A stretch of 64,000 nt of DNA from contig KV918915.1 of the NCBI GenBank assembly GCA_002049455.2, positions 62,001 to 126,000 on the forward strand. The letters run 5' to 3'. The notes below the pieces were generated by a model that was given only the letters and a program-made list of their open reading frames with translations, was not told the origin of the DNA and searched no databases. Positions 12,624-24,459 of this stretch are shown here, piece after piece. How positions within the stretch are numbered: the stretch's first letter is position 1; the number at the start of each line of letters is the position of its first letter. The translations under genes and the position numbers were made by a program. This stretch comes from Porphyra umbilicalis. Its lineage: Eukaryota; Rhodophyta; Bangiophyceae; Bangiales; Bangiaceae.

Positions 12624-13378
12624 CAGGGGTTGTCAAGGATATATTCATCAGGATTATATCCGTACATTATATCCGAATCCACTTCGGATACGAGCCGGGG
12701 ACGCACATCCAAATTGCATTATGAGAAAAGGAGGAGAGGATATATGTATCCTGTCCGACAGAAATTGCGAGATTATTATATCGGATCCGTATCCCAGATA
12801 TGAGAGTCAGGATACAGAGATATATACTGTTACAAGACTTGCCGCGCCTGGATAATTCTGATTAACCACAGTCGAACTCTCTTTTCGCGTGCCAACAATC
12901 AGGGAATCACTGTCCGAACATTTGGCAGCGACAAGCGGCGATGCAGCCCGACCCGGATGAAACCGTTCTATCACGAAACTCGACCCGATTGCGTTGTTTT
13001 CAGAGTGTAACACGAGATTCAGAACGGTCTTTCTGACGTCCGTTTACTCAAACGGCGTGGAACCGCCTCGACGGCGCCCGTTGGGGTGTTGAAATCAAAT
13101 GTGGATTTCAAGTCGTACGGACGTCCATTTAGCACTCAAATAACGGCTGGATGGCGATCTTCTTGGGCTCTAATTGTGCTGCCCGTCGGACTTGGGGAAT
13201 TATATTCGCATCCAATAATCGTATCCGGATACAATTATAATCTACTCAAATATCCGAATCCGGAGGCAGATATCCTGATCCGGATCTCAGGTGAGGCAGT
13301 TATCCGTAATCAGATACGAAGGATCGGCGTGTATCCGTATCCTATTACGCCCCAAAACCCATATCCTGACAACCCCTG
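12624..13378 (+). mobile_element. hAT-like MITE, copy 2, nested in the gypsy relic
   Basis: A 755-bp AT-richer insertion in very GC-rich DNA. It begins CAGGGGTTGTCA and ends TGACAACCCCTG, so the termini are 12-bp inverted repeats starting with the CAGGG typical of hAT elements. GGATAT/GGATAC motifs are dense near both ends. Its interior matches 1-608 in inverted orientation. The 8 bases on each side (GTGGTTAC and ATCATCAG) do not match, so no target duplication survives. It encodes nothing and would need a transposase in trans. Confidence 0.85.
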
Positions 13379-13429
13379 ATCATCAGTGACCTCCTTCGTC
13401 ACAGCACCGCCAGTTCACGCAGACACTGG

Positions 13430-15010
13430 TTACCGGCGTCGCCGGGACGGGGCGGCGGTCCGGCACGTCCGCCGTCGTGTGGCTGACCCCCCCGCGCCGC
13501 GCGAGGATGCGTGGGCAGAAGGCGGGCGCTGGCGGAAACCCCGCTGAGGCCCGCCGCTTGCGGACCTGGCGCAGGCGGGTCGCCGTGATGTAGCAGTGCC
13601 GGTGTGCCTTGAGACGGACAACGTCCGTGGGCAGCCCACTAAGGGGGCCGCCCAATACTCGTTTCCCCGTGCGTAGCAGGTGCGGCCGTCCCCAAGACCC
13701 GCGCCGTCGGCGCCCGCGGCCGACTCCTCGGAGGAACTCTCCCCCTCGTCGCCTGCTGCGTCCGGGTACGCCCGGTCATCCGTCTCCACGGCGTGGACGA
13801 AAGCGGCCGCGCCCGGCGGGACGGTCCCATTGGTGGCGACGGCCGGCGCTACCGGTGGAACCGGCGGTCCCGCACCCAGGGGCAGGGGTGCCGGCGGCGC
13901 TGGTCCCCGCCCGTTGCGGTGTGGCGCGACTGCCTCGCGCAGCGCGCGTCCGTGGGCCCGCACCTCGGGGGACTGGGCGGGGCACTCCCACACCCAGAGC
14001 CCAAGATAGCCACAGAACGAGCAGGCCCCCCGCCGATGGGGCGGGGGCCCCGCCTTGTGTACCCCGCCCCATCCGCCGCCGCGCGGTGGAGGCGCCCCGC
14101 CGCAGGGAAATTGCGGAGGGCGGTCCGAGTGCGGGAAGACGGTTCCCGCCCGTGAAGGCACCTGAGTGCCCGGCGCCAGGGTACCGTGCCCGCGCCCCGC
14201 CCCCGTGTGAACGGGGTACAACTCCGGGCGCCCGCCCCGCGCGGTCTGCTGTTGCCAGCCCGACGCGTGCGGCAGACTGCCCACCGGTAACACCGGGACG
14301 TCGCCCGGGGGCCCGTACTCAACGGGCGCCGCCGACGCGGCCAACACCGCGGCCCACTCGGCCCGCTCCGCCTTGGTACCGTAGTCCGTCACGGACAGAG
14401 CAGCTGCGGCCGAGGCGGCTCCCACCGGGAGGGCGACGGACGACGCCGGCCGGGTCCGACGGGGCTCCTGTTCTTCGCCGCCGACCGACCGGGAGGTGCT
14501 CCCTTTGGGCTTGGCCTGGAGCCTGACCCCCCGGGCCTCACGGGTGGCTGCTCCCGTCTTGGCAAGGAACATGCGCAGCATGGGGAAGGTCCGGCCCAGG
14601 GTGTTGAAGTTCCGCCCCAGGGCCCTGACTTCCCGTCCGACGCCCTTGAGTAGGATACTCTTCAGCTCGGCCTCGTGTAGGACCGTGCCCAAGGCACGGT
14701 TAGCATCGAGGATGCGGTTCGCAAACTCGTGCTCGTCTTCCCAGTTCTCTTGGGATGCTTGCATGAGGGACTGGAAATGGTTCACCAGGTCGTCCCCGTC
14801 GAGGTACTCGTTGAGCAGGGCAAGGACCGCGCGCTTGTACTTGAGCTGGCGCGAGACGTGGGTGTCCTTAACGCGCTGGAGCACCCCGAGCACCTCGCTC
14901 GTGACGAAGTACTGTAGCAGTGTCACTGCCGTACCCTCTTTCAGCCCGCTGCCGTCGCATGCCGTCTGGAAGCTCTCAAAGAACGCCACCAACCCCAACG
15001 GGGTGTCCAC
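13430..15010 (-). other. Gypsy relic part: Gag
   Basis: A 526-codon frame whose first 170 residues resemble a retrotransposon capsid/Gag domain. It is alpha-helical in look, with LGLVAFFESFQTACDGSGL at the start and a charged region around 14700-14900. The rest is Pro/Gly/Arg-rich with scattered Cys and no clean zinc knuckle. It lies upstream of the protease/RT region, separated from it by the MITE. Confidence 0.7.
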
Positions 15011-15099
15011 CGCAAGACTACCACAACGTGTGCATCAAGGCCTTGACGTCCGCGCGGATGCCGCGGATGGAGTCGCCTTGCGGGAGGTGTAGGCGGCCT

Positions 15100-16431
15100 C
15101 CTATTTGTGCAAGCCGGTACCGTTCCGGCGACAAGAGCCCCTTGAAGCGGCGGTCGACCACCGCGTCTTCCCGCTGCTCCTGCCGGAAGGCGCGCAGCGC
15201 CTCTTGTACCAGGACCCGTTGTGGCCGCTTGTCGGCCGCCCGTGCCCGCCGTCGGCGGCATGTCGCCGCGGGGTCACTTCCAGTGGCGGAGGAGGAGGTC
15301 GAGCCGTCGCTGCTGTCCGTCGACTCCGCCCCCTCTGGGGGCGGAGGACGAGTTCGACGGACTCTCGTAACTCTCGGTCGACGAGAGGGGCCCCGAAGAT
15401 GGGGGTGACGCGGCCCGTCGGGCGTTCCGACGCCGGCGGTGGCCCTTAGAGGGAACCGCCTTAGGGTGTCGACGCTCGGCGCCCCTCCGGGACCGCGGCC
15501 GCGCAGGACGCGCGGCCGGCGAGGCAGTCACCGTCAGGGCGGACCCCGTCTAGGTATCGCCCCCCGTTTGAGGGCGCTCCCCGGACGAGCCCGACCCGGG
15601 TTCCGGGGGTGCCGGTCCGCCCGCGCTCGCGGTCCCAAGGGAAGGTCCCTGGGACGCCGCGAGGGCCAGGGCAACGGCCGCGCCGCGCCCCGGGACCGGG
15701 GTCCCGTCCGATGCCGCGGTCGACGCCTCCTCCGCGGCGTCACGGAACACATGAGCCAAGTGGCGCAGGTGCCCGGGGTCGGCCGCCGCCAGAGGTAGTC
15801 CTGGAGCCGCGGCTCCGTCGACCCCCTGCAAGCTGGGCCCCGACCCGCCCGTCACGGACGGCGCGTCCAGTGACCAGTGGTCCCGGGTGGTCCTCTGCCA
15901 CCGGGCCCGGGCCACCTCTACCGGGGTGACGCCGAACGCTTGCTGTGATTCCCGGCGCTGCCGCTCGTCCTCCTCCGGCGACAGCGCGTCCATTGGTCAA
16001 CGCGGCCCCCGGCCCGCGGGGGTCCCGCCATCTAAGGTTCCCGATGAACTGCCCACCGCGTCCACGCGGGGAGGGCCAAAGGGCGGCACCCCTTCCAGGC
16101 GCTGCCCGTCCAGGGGAGAAGGGTGAACCCCCGCGCCCCCTGCCTGGGGCTCCATCAGCGTGGACGTCCGTCCCGCGCCGGGAGGAGGACGGGCCCTGGT
16201 GGTCGGCGTGCGGCTGGGGTCCTCGGGCGTGGAGTTCGACTCACATGCCACCGTACCGCCGCCGCCAACCGGGACCGCCCTTACACCCCCAACGGGGGCC
16301 ACGGCGCCCAAGGCCGGTATTGCCCCGGGGTCTCCCGCCGGTGGCGCGTCCGTCACCTGGCTAGTGCCGGGCATCTCAAACGGAGGAGCGCCCCCGTCAA
16401 GCGAGGAAGACAAGGAAGATCCACAAACCAT
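15100..16431 (-). other. Gypsy relic part: Pro/Gly-rich N-terminal region
   Basis: This very GC-rich stretch is open on the minus strand in overlapping frames. It gives Pro/Gly/Ala-rich low-complexity protein, with one more ordinary piece starting MDALSPEEDERQRRESQQAF at 15993. It is upstream of the Gag core and probably forms the N-terminal part of that ORF region. No domain is recognised. Confidence 0.4.
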
Positions 16432-16449
16432 GGAAGCGGGGCCCGCGTA

Positions 16450-17377
16450 TTGATCAGATGTCCTCCGTCACCGCACCGCAATACAACCAACGAGATTCCC
16501 CCGACTCTTGGTACCGAAAGAGGTGTCGATCCGCGACACGCACGGCGTGCGTACAACGGGTCTCACCCGGAGCGCACAATGAAGTACCACAATCTAGGGG
16601 GTGACCTCAGAGGGAGGGAAGTAACGGCCGTGCTAGCCGCTCGCGCGACACCCGCTATGGGACTCGAGGTCCGGGAAGTCGGGCCGATCCAAACGCCAAG
16701 ACATCGAAACAAGGTTTACTTGCCGGCGACGACGGTGCCTCCCTTTTGGCCGACATCACAGCAAGCCCGCTACCATTCGATTGGGCCCACGGCGCCCTGC
16801 CTCAAGTAGCCCGACCAACAGCCCCCCTGCCGACCGGGCGGTCTGGCGGCGACGCCGTGCCCGCACACGCCTACTTAAGTGGCTCTTTTGGATTTGAAAA
16901 ACAAGATGCCCTACAGAAGCTGCCTGAATGCGACGCAATTCTGGTGTGGCCTCCGATGGCTTTGGTCGTCACTCTCGTGTCGGAGCGGCAATTTGACAGG
17001 ACGTCTTGCTCGCCGCCACGTCCGCCTGTCGACGGATCATGCCGCACCGTGCTCTTGATCGCTGTGCCGCCATCCTGCCGCCTCTCCGTTCGCCCCTTTC
17101 GATTCCAAGCACCTTGAGGGCCGGCCCTGGACGTCAACAACTATATGTTAAATCAGGGTCTGCATAAAACCATGGTGTTCGGTCAGCAGGACCGGACGAC
17201 ACGAGCTCTGCTGTTAACGAAGGCAGTCCAATTCCTCCGGGTTCTTTTATTGATAGTCTTGGGTGGACTGTATGTTTTTGGCATCATCGTGATCAACGCT
17301 CTGAGCTGAACCCAATGGTATGACTTCTCATGAGATCGACAAAATTCTTTTGATTTCTTGACATCCAAGGTGCGGTT
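16450..17377. other. Flank of the gypsy relic, no gene recognised
   Basis: Balanced-composition sequence. If a 5' LTR of the gypsy element survived it would be here, but no match was found near 7-8.3 kb. A sequence at 16451-16485 weakly resembles 13378-13410. No open frame has a recognisable domain. Confidence 0.5.
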
Positions 17378-19074
17378 CTAGTGTCTATTATACCGCAATA
17401 TCGCATCAAAAGATGCGAGGTCGAGCATAAAATGATGCGGTGTCCTAATCGCGGTTTCCGGGGCACCTGAGTGGGACACCAATGAATGCACGTTGATGCT
17501 CTTCTCATTTGTACGATGAGACTGGGCTACGGTCGTGACGGTCCATCACGAAGAAAATACGTACAGCAGTACCCCTGTAGAAAAATATTGCGGAAAAAGT
17601 ACTCAGAAGGCCTCTCCAGGAGGGGTCGAACACCGGCCCCCCCCTACTCCTCCGCCCCCAGAACCTCCAAAATGGGCGATACGTACTGGCCACGTTCAGC
17701 ATGCTGGCCGGGCGCCGCGGCCATCCTGAGTGGCACCATGGACGGGGACCGGTGCGACTCCGACTTGGAGGCCGGCGAAGAGCGTTGCGCGTCGTCGGCC
17801 GCGTCGACGGTCGCGGCGGTGGCAGAGGCAGTTGTGGCGGCGGCGGCTGCGTCATATCCCCCAATCTCCCCACTACCGCTGAATAGCACTATGCATTGTC
17901 GCCGTGGACAGGAGGCGCTGGAATGGGGCGGCGTCTGCCGCAGGTGGCGGGTGTGCCGTAGGGAAAGGGGCGACGCAGGTTACCAACGGTCTGAAGCCGG
18001 GAGGTGGGGGGGGGCGAGGCGGTTGGTTGGTTTGGGAAAGGGGGGGTGGGCCGGCGAGGAGAAAGAAGAAGAAGAAGCCCGGAACGTTGCTCTACGTTGT
18101 CCCTACTCGTTCAAGCTCACTCCCGCCGCATACCGTACCCTCCACCTGCCGGTCTGCCTGATGCCTCCTTTCCTCGCAGCGCAACCGACCCCCCTGCCGC
18201 CACCACCCCGCCAACTCACCTTGCCACGCCGTGCCCCGCCCCGCCCGCTGCTCAGTGTCGACGGAAAATCCACACAAAGTCTCGCCCCGCAACCCCACCG
18301 AACCCACCCCACCGTCAGGCACTGCCGCTAGTCCCAGGGGGTGCGAGCTCACGCAGACGGGGTAGAGCCCGGCGGGTGTCGCAGCAGCACGAACGCACTG
18401 AGTACCTTGTGGGTGGCTAACTATTTTTTAGAAGAGTCTATAGGTACCGAGAAGCCAGGAGGCAACCTATGCGCCGGAAACGGGGGGGGGAGGGGGTGGA
18501 AGAGGAAGGTGGGCAGGGGGACGTGCAGATACACAAGGGCGGTTTAGTGACTCAGTTGGGTAGTGAGGTGGTGGTGCGGTGTGGCCAGGTCTCACAGTAC
18601 GTTGATGAAGGGTCGGCGACGTACAAGAGGCACGTAAAAAGAGAGAGAGGGGCCGGGACGATGGGGAAGCGGCTCGCGGGAAGCTCTGACGCGGGGAGTG
18701 AGGCGACAAAAGGCGGTCGGGGGTGTAGCGGGGGGGGCGCAACAGCGTCCTCGCAAGCCCAGAGATCTGAGAGCATGTCACTACCCTCCAGAAAGGCCGC
18801 TGGGGGTCCGCGCGGGCCGTGGTTGACCACGGCGCCGCTTCTGTGAGAGCCCGTTGCAGGGCGTGAATGCGCTACGGAAGCGCAGATACTCGCGCCAAAT
18901 CCCAACCTTTTCTCGGAACAACATGCCCCCGAGTTCCCCCAAGACCCTTCCAAGTCCGCCTCTGTTGTCGGAATGAGCACCAGAGGTCGAGAAGCGCAAG
19001 AAAAACCGTGCCAAAAAACCGCATGAATTGATGCGAGTCGCATCAAATGATGCGGTCAGTAGAATAGACACTAG
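17378..19074. mobile_element. 1.7-kb TIR element with GC-rich cargo
   Basis: The ends are inverted repeats. CTAGTGTCTATT opens the segment at 17378 and its complement AATAGACACTAG closes it at 19074. Both are followed inward by GCATCA/TGATGC palindromes (CGCATCAAAAGATGCG on the left, GATGCGAGTCGCATC on the right). A TA lies at each extreme end, which would fit a TA target duplication of the Tc1/mariner kind. The interior from about 17590 to 18870 is GC-rich, unlike the TIRs, with an ATG at 17738 opening a frame of about 198 codons to 18331. That frame starts MDGDRCDSDLEAGEERC and turns Gly/Arg/Pro-rich. No transposase is recognised. The element could be a non-autonomous transposon that has captured host DNA. 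Confidence 0.55.
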
Positions 19075-19994
19075 GCCGTAGAGCTACATGGGGAGACTCT
19101 GTAATGCACTCAGATGAAAGGAACCCATCCGACCGCTATCGGCTCAAGCAGCAGACTGCATCTTGTTCGAACTGGGCTCGTCGGATCTGATCTCCTTCGC
19201 ATGAGAGCCGAAGACAGATGAGAGACCGGCCTCCCACTCCCAGTGGACTCGAGGGCTTCTCGTCTGTTAAGTAGGTGTCATGCGCTGATTGGCCCACATC
19301 CAATTTCGCAGGAAGAACTGGGGACGTGAAGGCAGCATGTGCGATGTTTTCCAACCCTACTGCCGGCCACCGCAACCGCCAATACAAAGCCAAAACTGTT
19401 GGACCGATCCAGTGAGGTGGCTTCCTGGGCCCTGAAATCCGAAAGAGCCGCTGGAAGCGGTCTTAACCAAAGGTCGTTTTCACGCATTAAGGCGCATGAG
19501 CGCGACTCATACTGGCGCGCACAGAACTCGGCAATGGAACTAGCGCTGGCGCTCCGTATGGACGCATCCTGGAGCCTACGTCATCAGCTTCTTTATGACA
19601 CACTTTCAGGCGGCTACGACGATGGGCTTGAGAGATAGACGTTTTCCTTGCATCCCACAGTTGTCTTGACCGCCTTTTTGTTGAATAAATGGCCCGCTGA
19701 TGACGCTGCAGGCGGTAACTCGACGTGGCTAGGCAACAAAATGCATGTCATCGGTGCTGCGGGGAAGTCTGGACGATATTTGTGGCCGTTGGTCGACATG
19801 GGCGGTGGTGGTGGGGGGCAGGTGATGGTCGTAGCCGGCCGAGAGAAAGTGCAGTTCCATGGGATGCCAGATCGGATCAATAATCATGCACAAAGATGCA
19901 GAAGAGAAGGAACGTCCCGCAGAGGGGAGAGATGCTCGTGTCAGACGTGTTGCACACAAACACAGAACGTACGCACACCGCCCTCCACAGTAAA
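19075..19994. other. Intergenic region, no gene recognised
   Basis: Balanced composition and only short overlapping frames. No repeat or RNA gene seen. Confidence 0.5.
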
Positions 19995-19997
19995 TGA

Positions 19998-20140
19998 CTC
20001 TACTCATCCACTGACTCCTCTGACTTTCCAACTGACTCCACTGACTCCACTGACTCGGCAAATGACTCCACTGACTCCCCAACTGACTCCACTGACTCTC
20101 CAGCTGACTCCACTGACTCCAATGACTCCACTGACTCAGA
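19998..20140. repeat. 9-bp tandem repeat (CTGACTCCA)n
   Basis: About 15 imperfect copies of CTGACTCCA/ACTGACTCC. Because 9 is divisible by 3, both strands give open repeats (LTP on plus, WSQ on minus). These look like simple-repeat translation rather than a gene. The unit contains TGACTC, close to a bZIP half-site, but there is no evidence of regulation. Confidence 0.85.
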
Positions 20141-22590
20141 TCCTTCCGTGGTCCACTTGCTAGTTGAAAACCTGGTTCCAATTGGGCATCCCTAAATTCA
20201 CACCCCAACCACACCGCACACATCGTCGGGAAATTGTACCACTGTACTTGGGCGTACTGACGAGTATTGCTGATCCCCGAATTTTGTGCGGGTGGACAGA
20301 GACTGAGTTGCGGACCGACTCTCTCCACCAATCAGATGCGCCCCTGGGACTTACTTGGTGCTCCTGATTGCTTACATGTGCCCATGCAGCCTGGAAATCA
20401 ATGTCAGCTCCTCTTATTTTCTGCACTTCTGGCGAGGAGACAGTAGAAAATCTCAAGATCTCGCGTGGGCAACTTGCTCCGTGCCAAAAAAAGCGAATCA
20501 AGCGGCAACAAACAGCGAGTTCTGCTCGATGCAAGGTCCTGGCACAGAATGCGGGCTTTCTAGTGGCTTCGATGCCTTCTTACTGTTGTTTCAAACCAAT
20601 AGAGTGCTCTTATTCAGAGTCAGTCTCTGTCTCTGTCCATTAGGACAAAACTCAGAGATCAGCAATACAGCGCGTCGCATTTCAGATTGAGGTGAAAGGG
20701 GCCCAGTACATATATTCGCGGGGTTACTTGCCTCGTTTCCCCACAGTGTTCTTCCGAACAAGTGCACCAGCCATTATTCGCGTTTTAAGACGTGCATGTA
20801 CTGTGACACTGGCCAATAATGTCTCTGCGAGGGGGGGTGGTTATTAAACAACCCCCCCCTCAAGGGCTCTGTGGGGACCCTGTCCAGACGGAATGCAATT
20901 GCACAAGACTTGAAGCGTAGCCGACCATTCCATTGAAGCGTATCGCGCGCCGACAACGGTACGTGTCTCGCAGAGATGCGTCCTGCCGAATTTGTGGGCG
21001 CTACGCTTCGGGCCTGCCGGCAGTCGTTCAAGAGGATTGCTGACTATGCGTCCGGGCTTTTTTTTCCTACGCTTCATCAGTCCTACTGCCCACACCTACA
21101 TACACGCCGAGACTACCACTATTGCAGGCAGGCATACTCCTGCGCACCACCCAGGACGCCAAGAAAACGGACAACAGGCAGAAAGACAGAAGAAACAACC
21201 AGAGCAGAGGGCAGAGAGCGGAGGCGGAACGCGAACACGATAAGAAGCAGGCCCTCCAAGCCACCACCAACGCGAGCAAAACATGACACCAGGCAGCAGA
21301 TCACAGTGACACCAGGACAAGCAGACGAGAGGCGATCACAAAGTCCAAGGCAGGCACGAGAGGAGCCGGGAAAAAGAGAATAGGTCAGCACTCTCTCTGT
21401 CGGCAGCGCACGGTATTCCAAGGAAGTGAACCACTCGAGCGCAGGCAGTTGATGGTATTCTCGTATGTCACCTACGCACCAAAAAGAGAAACACACGCGA
21501 AAGAGGCGCAATGCCTAGCACGTATAAGTGCCAACCGTGACCCGTGCAGTGCACTGCACCGTTCACGTCAAAAGAGATCTCGTGCGTTCGCATGCCTGGA
21601 AACTATAAGAGAAGAGCCGGGGCGCCCATGGGCGAGTCGGCGAGGAGGGAGGCTGGAGGATGTGGGGGTGAGGAAGACGGTGGGTCCGATTGCAATGTCG
21701 CATGGCACGGGAGCCGTCATGTTCCGACTTTGTTGTCGGCGCGTGCTCGCGAAGGTCGCGCCCGTGGATCAGGCTTGCCGTCGCCTCGATCCACAGCGTC
21801 GGACTGCCACGTAACTATCCTGGGATCACCCCCAGCCGGTAGGAGCCTCCGCGTGAGATTGAACGGGACGCGATTCGCTCGAAGTCTGCAAGGCGGTGTT
21901 TTCGTGCGGCCGTGTCGTGCCACCGAAAAACAACCCAGGCACGAAGATGGCATGACATACGTATTGGTGCGGACCATCACAGCTGACAGCGTGTGAGCCC
22001 GTGTCATTTGGCACGTCCCAGCACGACGTTGATGCTTCAGCACGTCTTATTTTGGCTCCTCCATCTGAGTCGGCTGACAAAGGAACCACTCACTGTACAC
22101 CAGGCATGATGTGTGACATTTGGCAGCCACGAATCAGTCAGCTACCCACGTGTTTAGTGAAGGGGCCGCCGGGCATTCCAGCGACGCTGATCATCTCTGA
22201 CTTGTGACCCGGAGCCGCCTTCCCGCGCCAAGCTGCCCAGCGGTTGCTGAAAGTGGGCCGAATCGGTCCATTTGTAGCCTGCTTTCAGGCGGGCCACAAG
22301 TCGTAGAACTTGGGAGCCGTCTGGGAATGACGAACGTGTGCAGAGTGCCGATGAAATGGCCCCTGAGGCCTTGATTTGCCTGGGTTTTGATCGACTTGTA
22401 GCCTGCTTCAGAGGTGGGCTACAAGACTCGGAATCCAGTCGTCGTCTCGAGCCGTCTCGAGCCGTCTCGAGTACGTGACATGTAGACTGGTAGCCCACGT
22501 CTCGGGCGCCCTGGCACAGGCCGGGCTGCGGCCGGGCTTCATTTTGGGCTCCGGGCCTCCGTTTCGGCCCCACAGTACCAGGGTTGAGAG
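20141..22590. other. Intergenic region with small repeats
   Basis: No recognised gene. It contains a perfect stem (CTTGTAGCC at 22395-22403 with its complement at 22417-22425) and a related imperfect copy near 22268-22295. A run of GTCTCGAGCC repeats lies at 22440-22473. A purine-rich stretch near 21150-21290 could encode a charged Gln/Lys/Arg-rich peptide, but nothing supports it as a gene. Confidence 0.5.
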
Positions 22591-23497
22591 CAGGCCTCAC
22601 CAAGAGTATTTCGGGAAGGGTATCACTCGAGTATATTTTTCGGGTATGTACTCATACTCGCGGGATTTTTCGGTCCTTCCCCAATACCCATACTCGGTGA
22701 ATGAGCAGGGGTCAGATACCCGCAAAACCTGACGTCCAAGGGTATCAAGAGTGTTACTCGTACTCTCGATTCTGGATAATTCGACACTTTTGACGGTGAA
22801 TTGACCGGATACTCCCACATCAAATCGATGCCTGGCAATCTGAGCAGAGGCAGAGCGTGCGATTCGAGCCAACATCACGCATCTGCATGCGTGCGAAGCG
22901 AGTGACAGCCCACCATCCACCCTCTTGCGCTCTTAGGCGTCCGTCATCCTTCTCTGCTCTCCCCGTTCCTCCGCCCCGATCTTCATCCTCGCCCACCACG
23001 CGGCGCGGCGGCGGTCACCTTCCCAACCCTCCCGTTCGTCTCGCCTTTCGCGAGCCTCTCGCTCGCTCCTTGCACTTCCATCGAAATTTCCAATCGGTCC
23101 TTGGGGTGGACGCATTCGACAGGGCCTGTAGCCCTGATCGCCGCCCGTTCGGACCCAGTGACAATGCTCGTTCGGGCCGAGGAGCCAACGGGGGTCCGGC
23201 ACCACGACGACATCAGCCGCATCACGAATAAATTGGTATCAAAACTACAAAGTTAGCTGCACGAAAGAAATATGCATTCCTGTGAAAGGTATACGCATAC
23301 CCGCGCCTCGGAACGACATTGGATACCGACGTCCCAAAACTTCAAGGGTATGTACTCTTGATACCCGCTCTGTCAGTTTTGAGCGATACTCATACTCGGA
23401 CGTCTAAAATCCGGCTCAATGTCAGCCAATACTCGGTGGCTGGATCCGAGCCACATACCGTACTCGTGGCTGACACTGATACCCTTGGTGAGGCCTG
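22591..23497. mobile_element. Non-autonomous hAT element with intact TSD
   Basis: A 907-bp element. It starts CAGGCCTCACCAAGAGTAT and ends in the near-exact complement (ATACCCTTGGTGAGGCCTG). It is flanked by a perfect 8-bp direct duplication GTTGAGAG at 22583-22590 and 23498-23505, the hAT signature. Subterminal GGGTAT/ATACTC motifs are dense for about 200 bases at each end. The centre (about 22860-23230) is GC-rich and noncoding. The intact duplication indicates a fairly recent insertion. It lies 120 bases from a truncated hAT transposase, but the two are separate by position of the duplication. Confidence 0.95.
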
Positions 23498-23625
23498 GTT
23501 GAGAGGGGATAATTCTAGTCGGATTAATACACCTGAAATTTTCACTGTATTAATGCAAACCATGGATCGGCAGACTATTAGTATGCAACGTGTGCACCAC
23601 GTGTTGGTTGTTGGTTTCCATTTAC

Positions 23626-24459
23626 TCATGGAAAATTGCATTTAAGTACTGTAACTAAAATTGGCGCACATACGCTTCTCTTGCCCAGCGCCTCGATGCG
23701 CTTCATGAAGAACGCCGCCGTGTTGTCGGCCGTGTGCCGCTGCTCGGGCCACATGCCCGTCTCCACGTACAGCGGCTCGGGGGTGAAGAGCATGACGTTG
23801 CAGATGCTGTTGCGCTGCCGGTCTGTCCAGCCGTCACCGCCAATGATGATGTCCCCAGCGGCCATACTGCGCGCCACAAATGCGTCCACCAGCACCGACT
23901 GCGCTGCAAACTCCCGGTCGAGTAGGGGACCGGCCAAGGAGAAGCGCGTCGGCGGCTTGTAGGCCGCGTTGAGCCCCTTGCAGAAGGCCTGAAAGGCAAG
24001 AGCCTCAGTCGTGCGCATGGGGAGCGCACTGCGATACAGCCACCGTGCACACCGGGCGTCGAGGTCGGTGCACTCCCTGCTGGACAGCGACCGCACATAC
24101 GGCGACAGAGGGCCACCGCCGATACCAACACCAGCACCACTACCGCCCGCCCGTCCAGTGCTCTCCGTGTGCATGGACGGCCCCCCCGCAGACGCGTCAT
24201 GCACCCAGTCGCGCGTCAAGTCGACCAGCTGCTCCCGGCGACGGCTGGAGCCCAGGGTGTCCTTGCGCTGGTTGCCGACGAGCCGCTCCAGGAGGATGCG
24301 GTACACGTCGGCCGGTGGGGTGCACACCGTGCAGACCACGTGCTTCTTGAGCATCGTCGGATTGCCAAAGAGGGTTTTGGTGCAAAACTTGCACACAAAG
24401 CGCCGCGGGTCGTCGGTGGCAGTGAATTAGGCCCAGACGGGGTCCTTGGCAGCCCCCAT
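23626..24459 (-). pseudogene. Truncated hAT transposase (BED finger and DUF659)
   Basis: The product starts MGAAKDPVWA at 24459, hits an in-frame TAA at codon 11 (24427-24429), and continues in frame. A BED-type zinc finger (CKFC...LKKHVVC) lies at about 24340-24395. A Gly/Ser linker follows, then a DUF659/hAT region with PPTRFSLAGPLLDREFA and the block GGDGWTDRQRNSICNVMLFTP near 23770-23850. The Asp of DGWTD is the first catalytic residue of hAT transposases. Homology stops near 23680, so the second Asp, the Glu and the C-terminal dimerisation domain are missing and the last 17 residues look like read-out. Plain DNA transposon relic. The closest relatives are plant/protist DUF659 hAT proteins. 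Confidence 0.85.

Larger units (their letters stand above)
8287..16434 (-). mobile_element. Ty3/gypsy LTR retrotransposon relic (internal region)
   Basis: Read on the minus strand the order is Gag, a MITE insertion, a protease-like region, reverse transcriptase, RNase H and integrase, the standard Ty3/gypsy order. The whole is very GC-rich and about 8.1 kb including the 755-bp MITE. It is broken, with several breaks across Gag and Pol, although RT/RNase H and the integrase core are well preserved. I could not pair LTRs by eye on either side, so both LTRs may be lost or diverged. The nested MITE shows that the gypsy insertion is the older event. Confidence 0.88.

Noticed and set aside
12616-13386. 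8-bp target duplication around MITE copy 2
   Set aside because: The flanking octamers GTGGTTAC and ATCATCAG do not match.
7100-17100. LTR pair of the gypsy relic
   Set aside because: No convincing direct repeat was found between the two flanks by eye.
19648-20331. ORFs of 171 and 200 codons on opposite strands over the 9-bp repeat
   Set aside because: They are open because the simple repeat keeps frame; flanks show no protein features.
23498-24459. The 907-bp hAT element and the hAT transposase as one element
   Set aside because: The right TIR and target duplication of the 907-bp element end before the transposase fragment begins.
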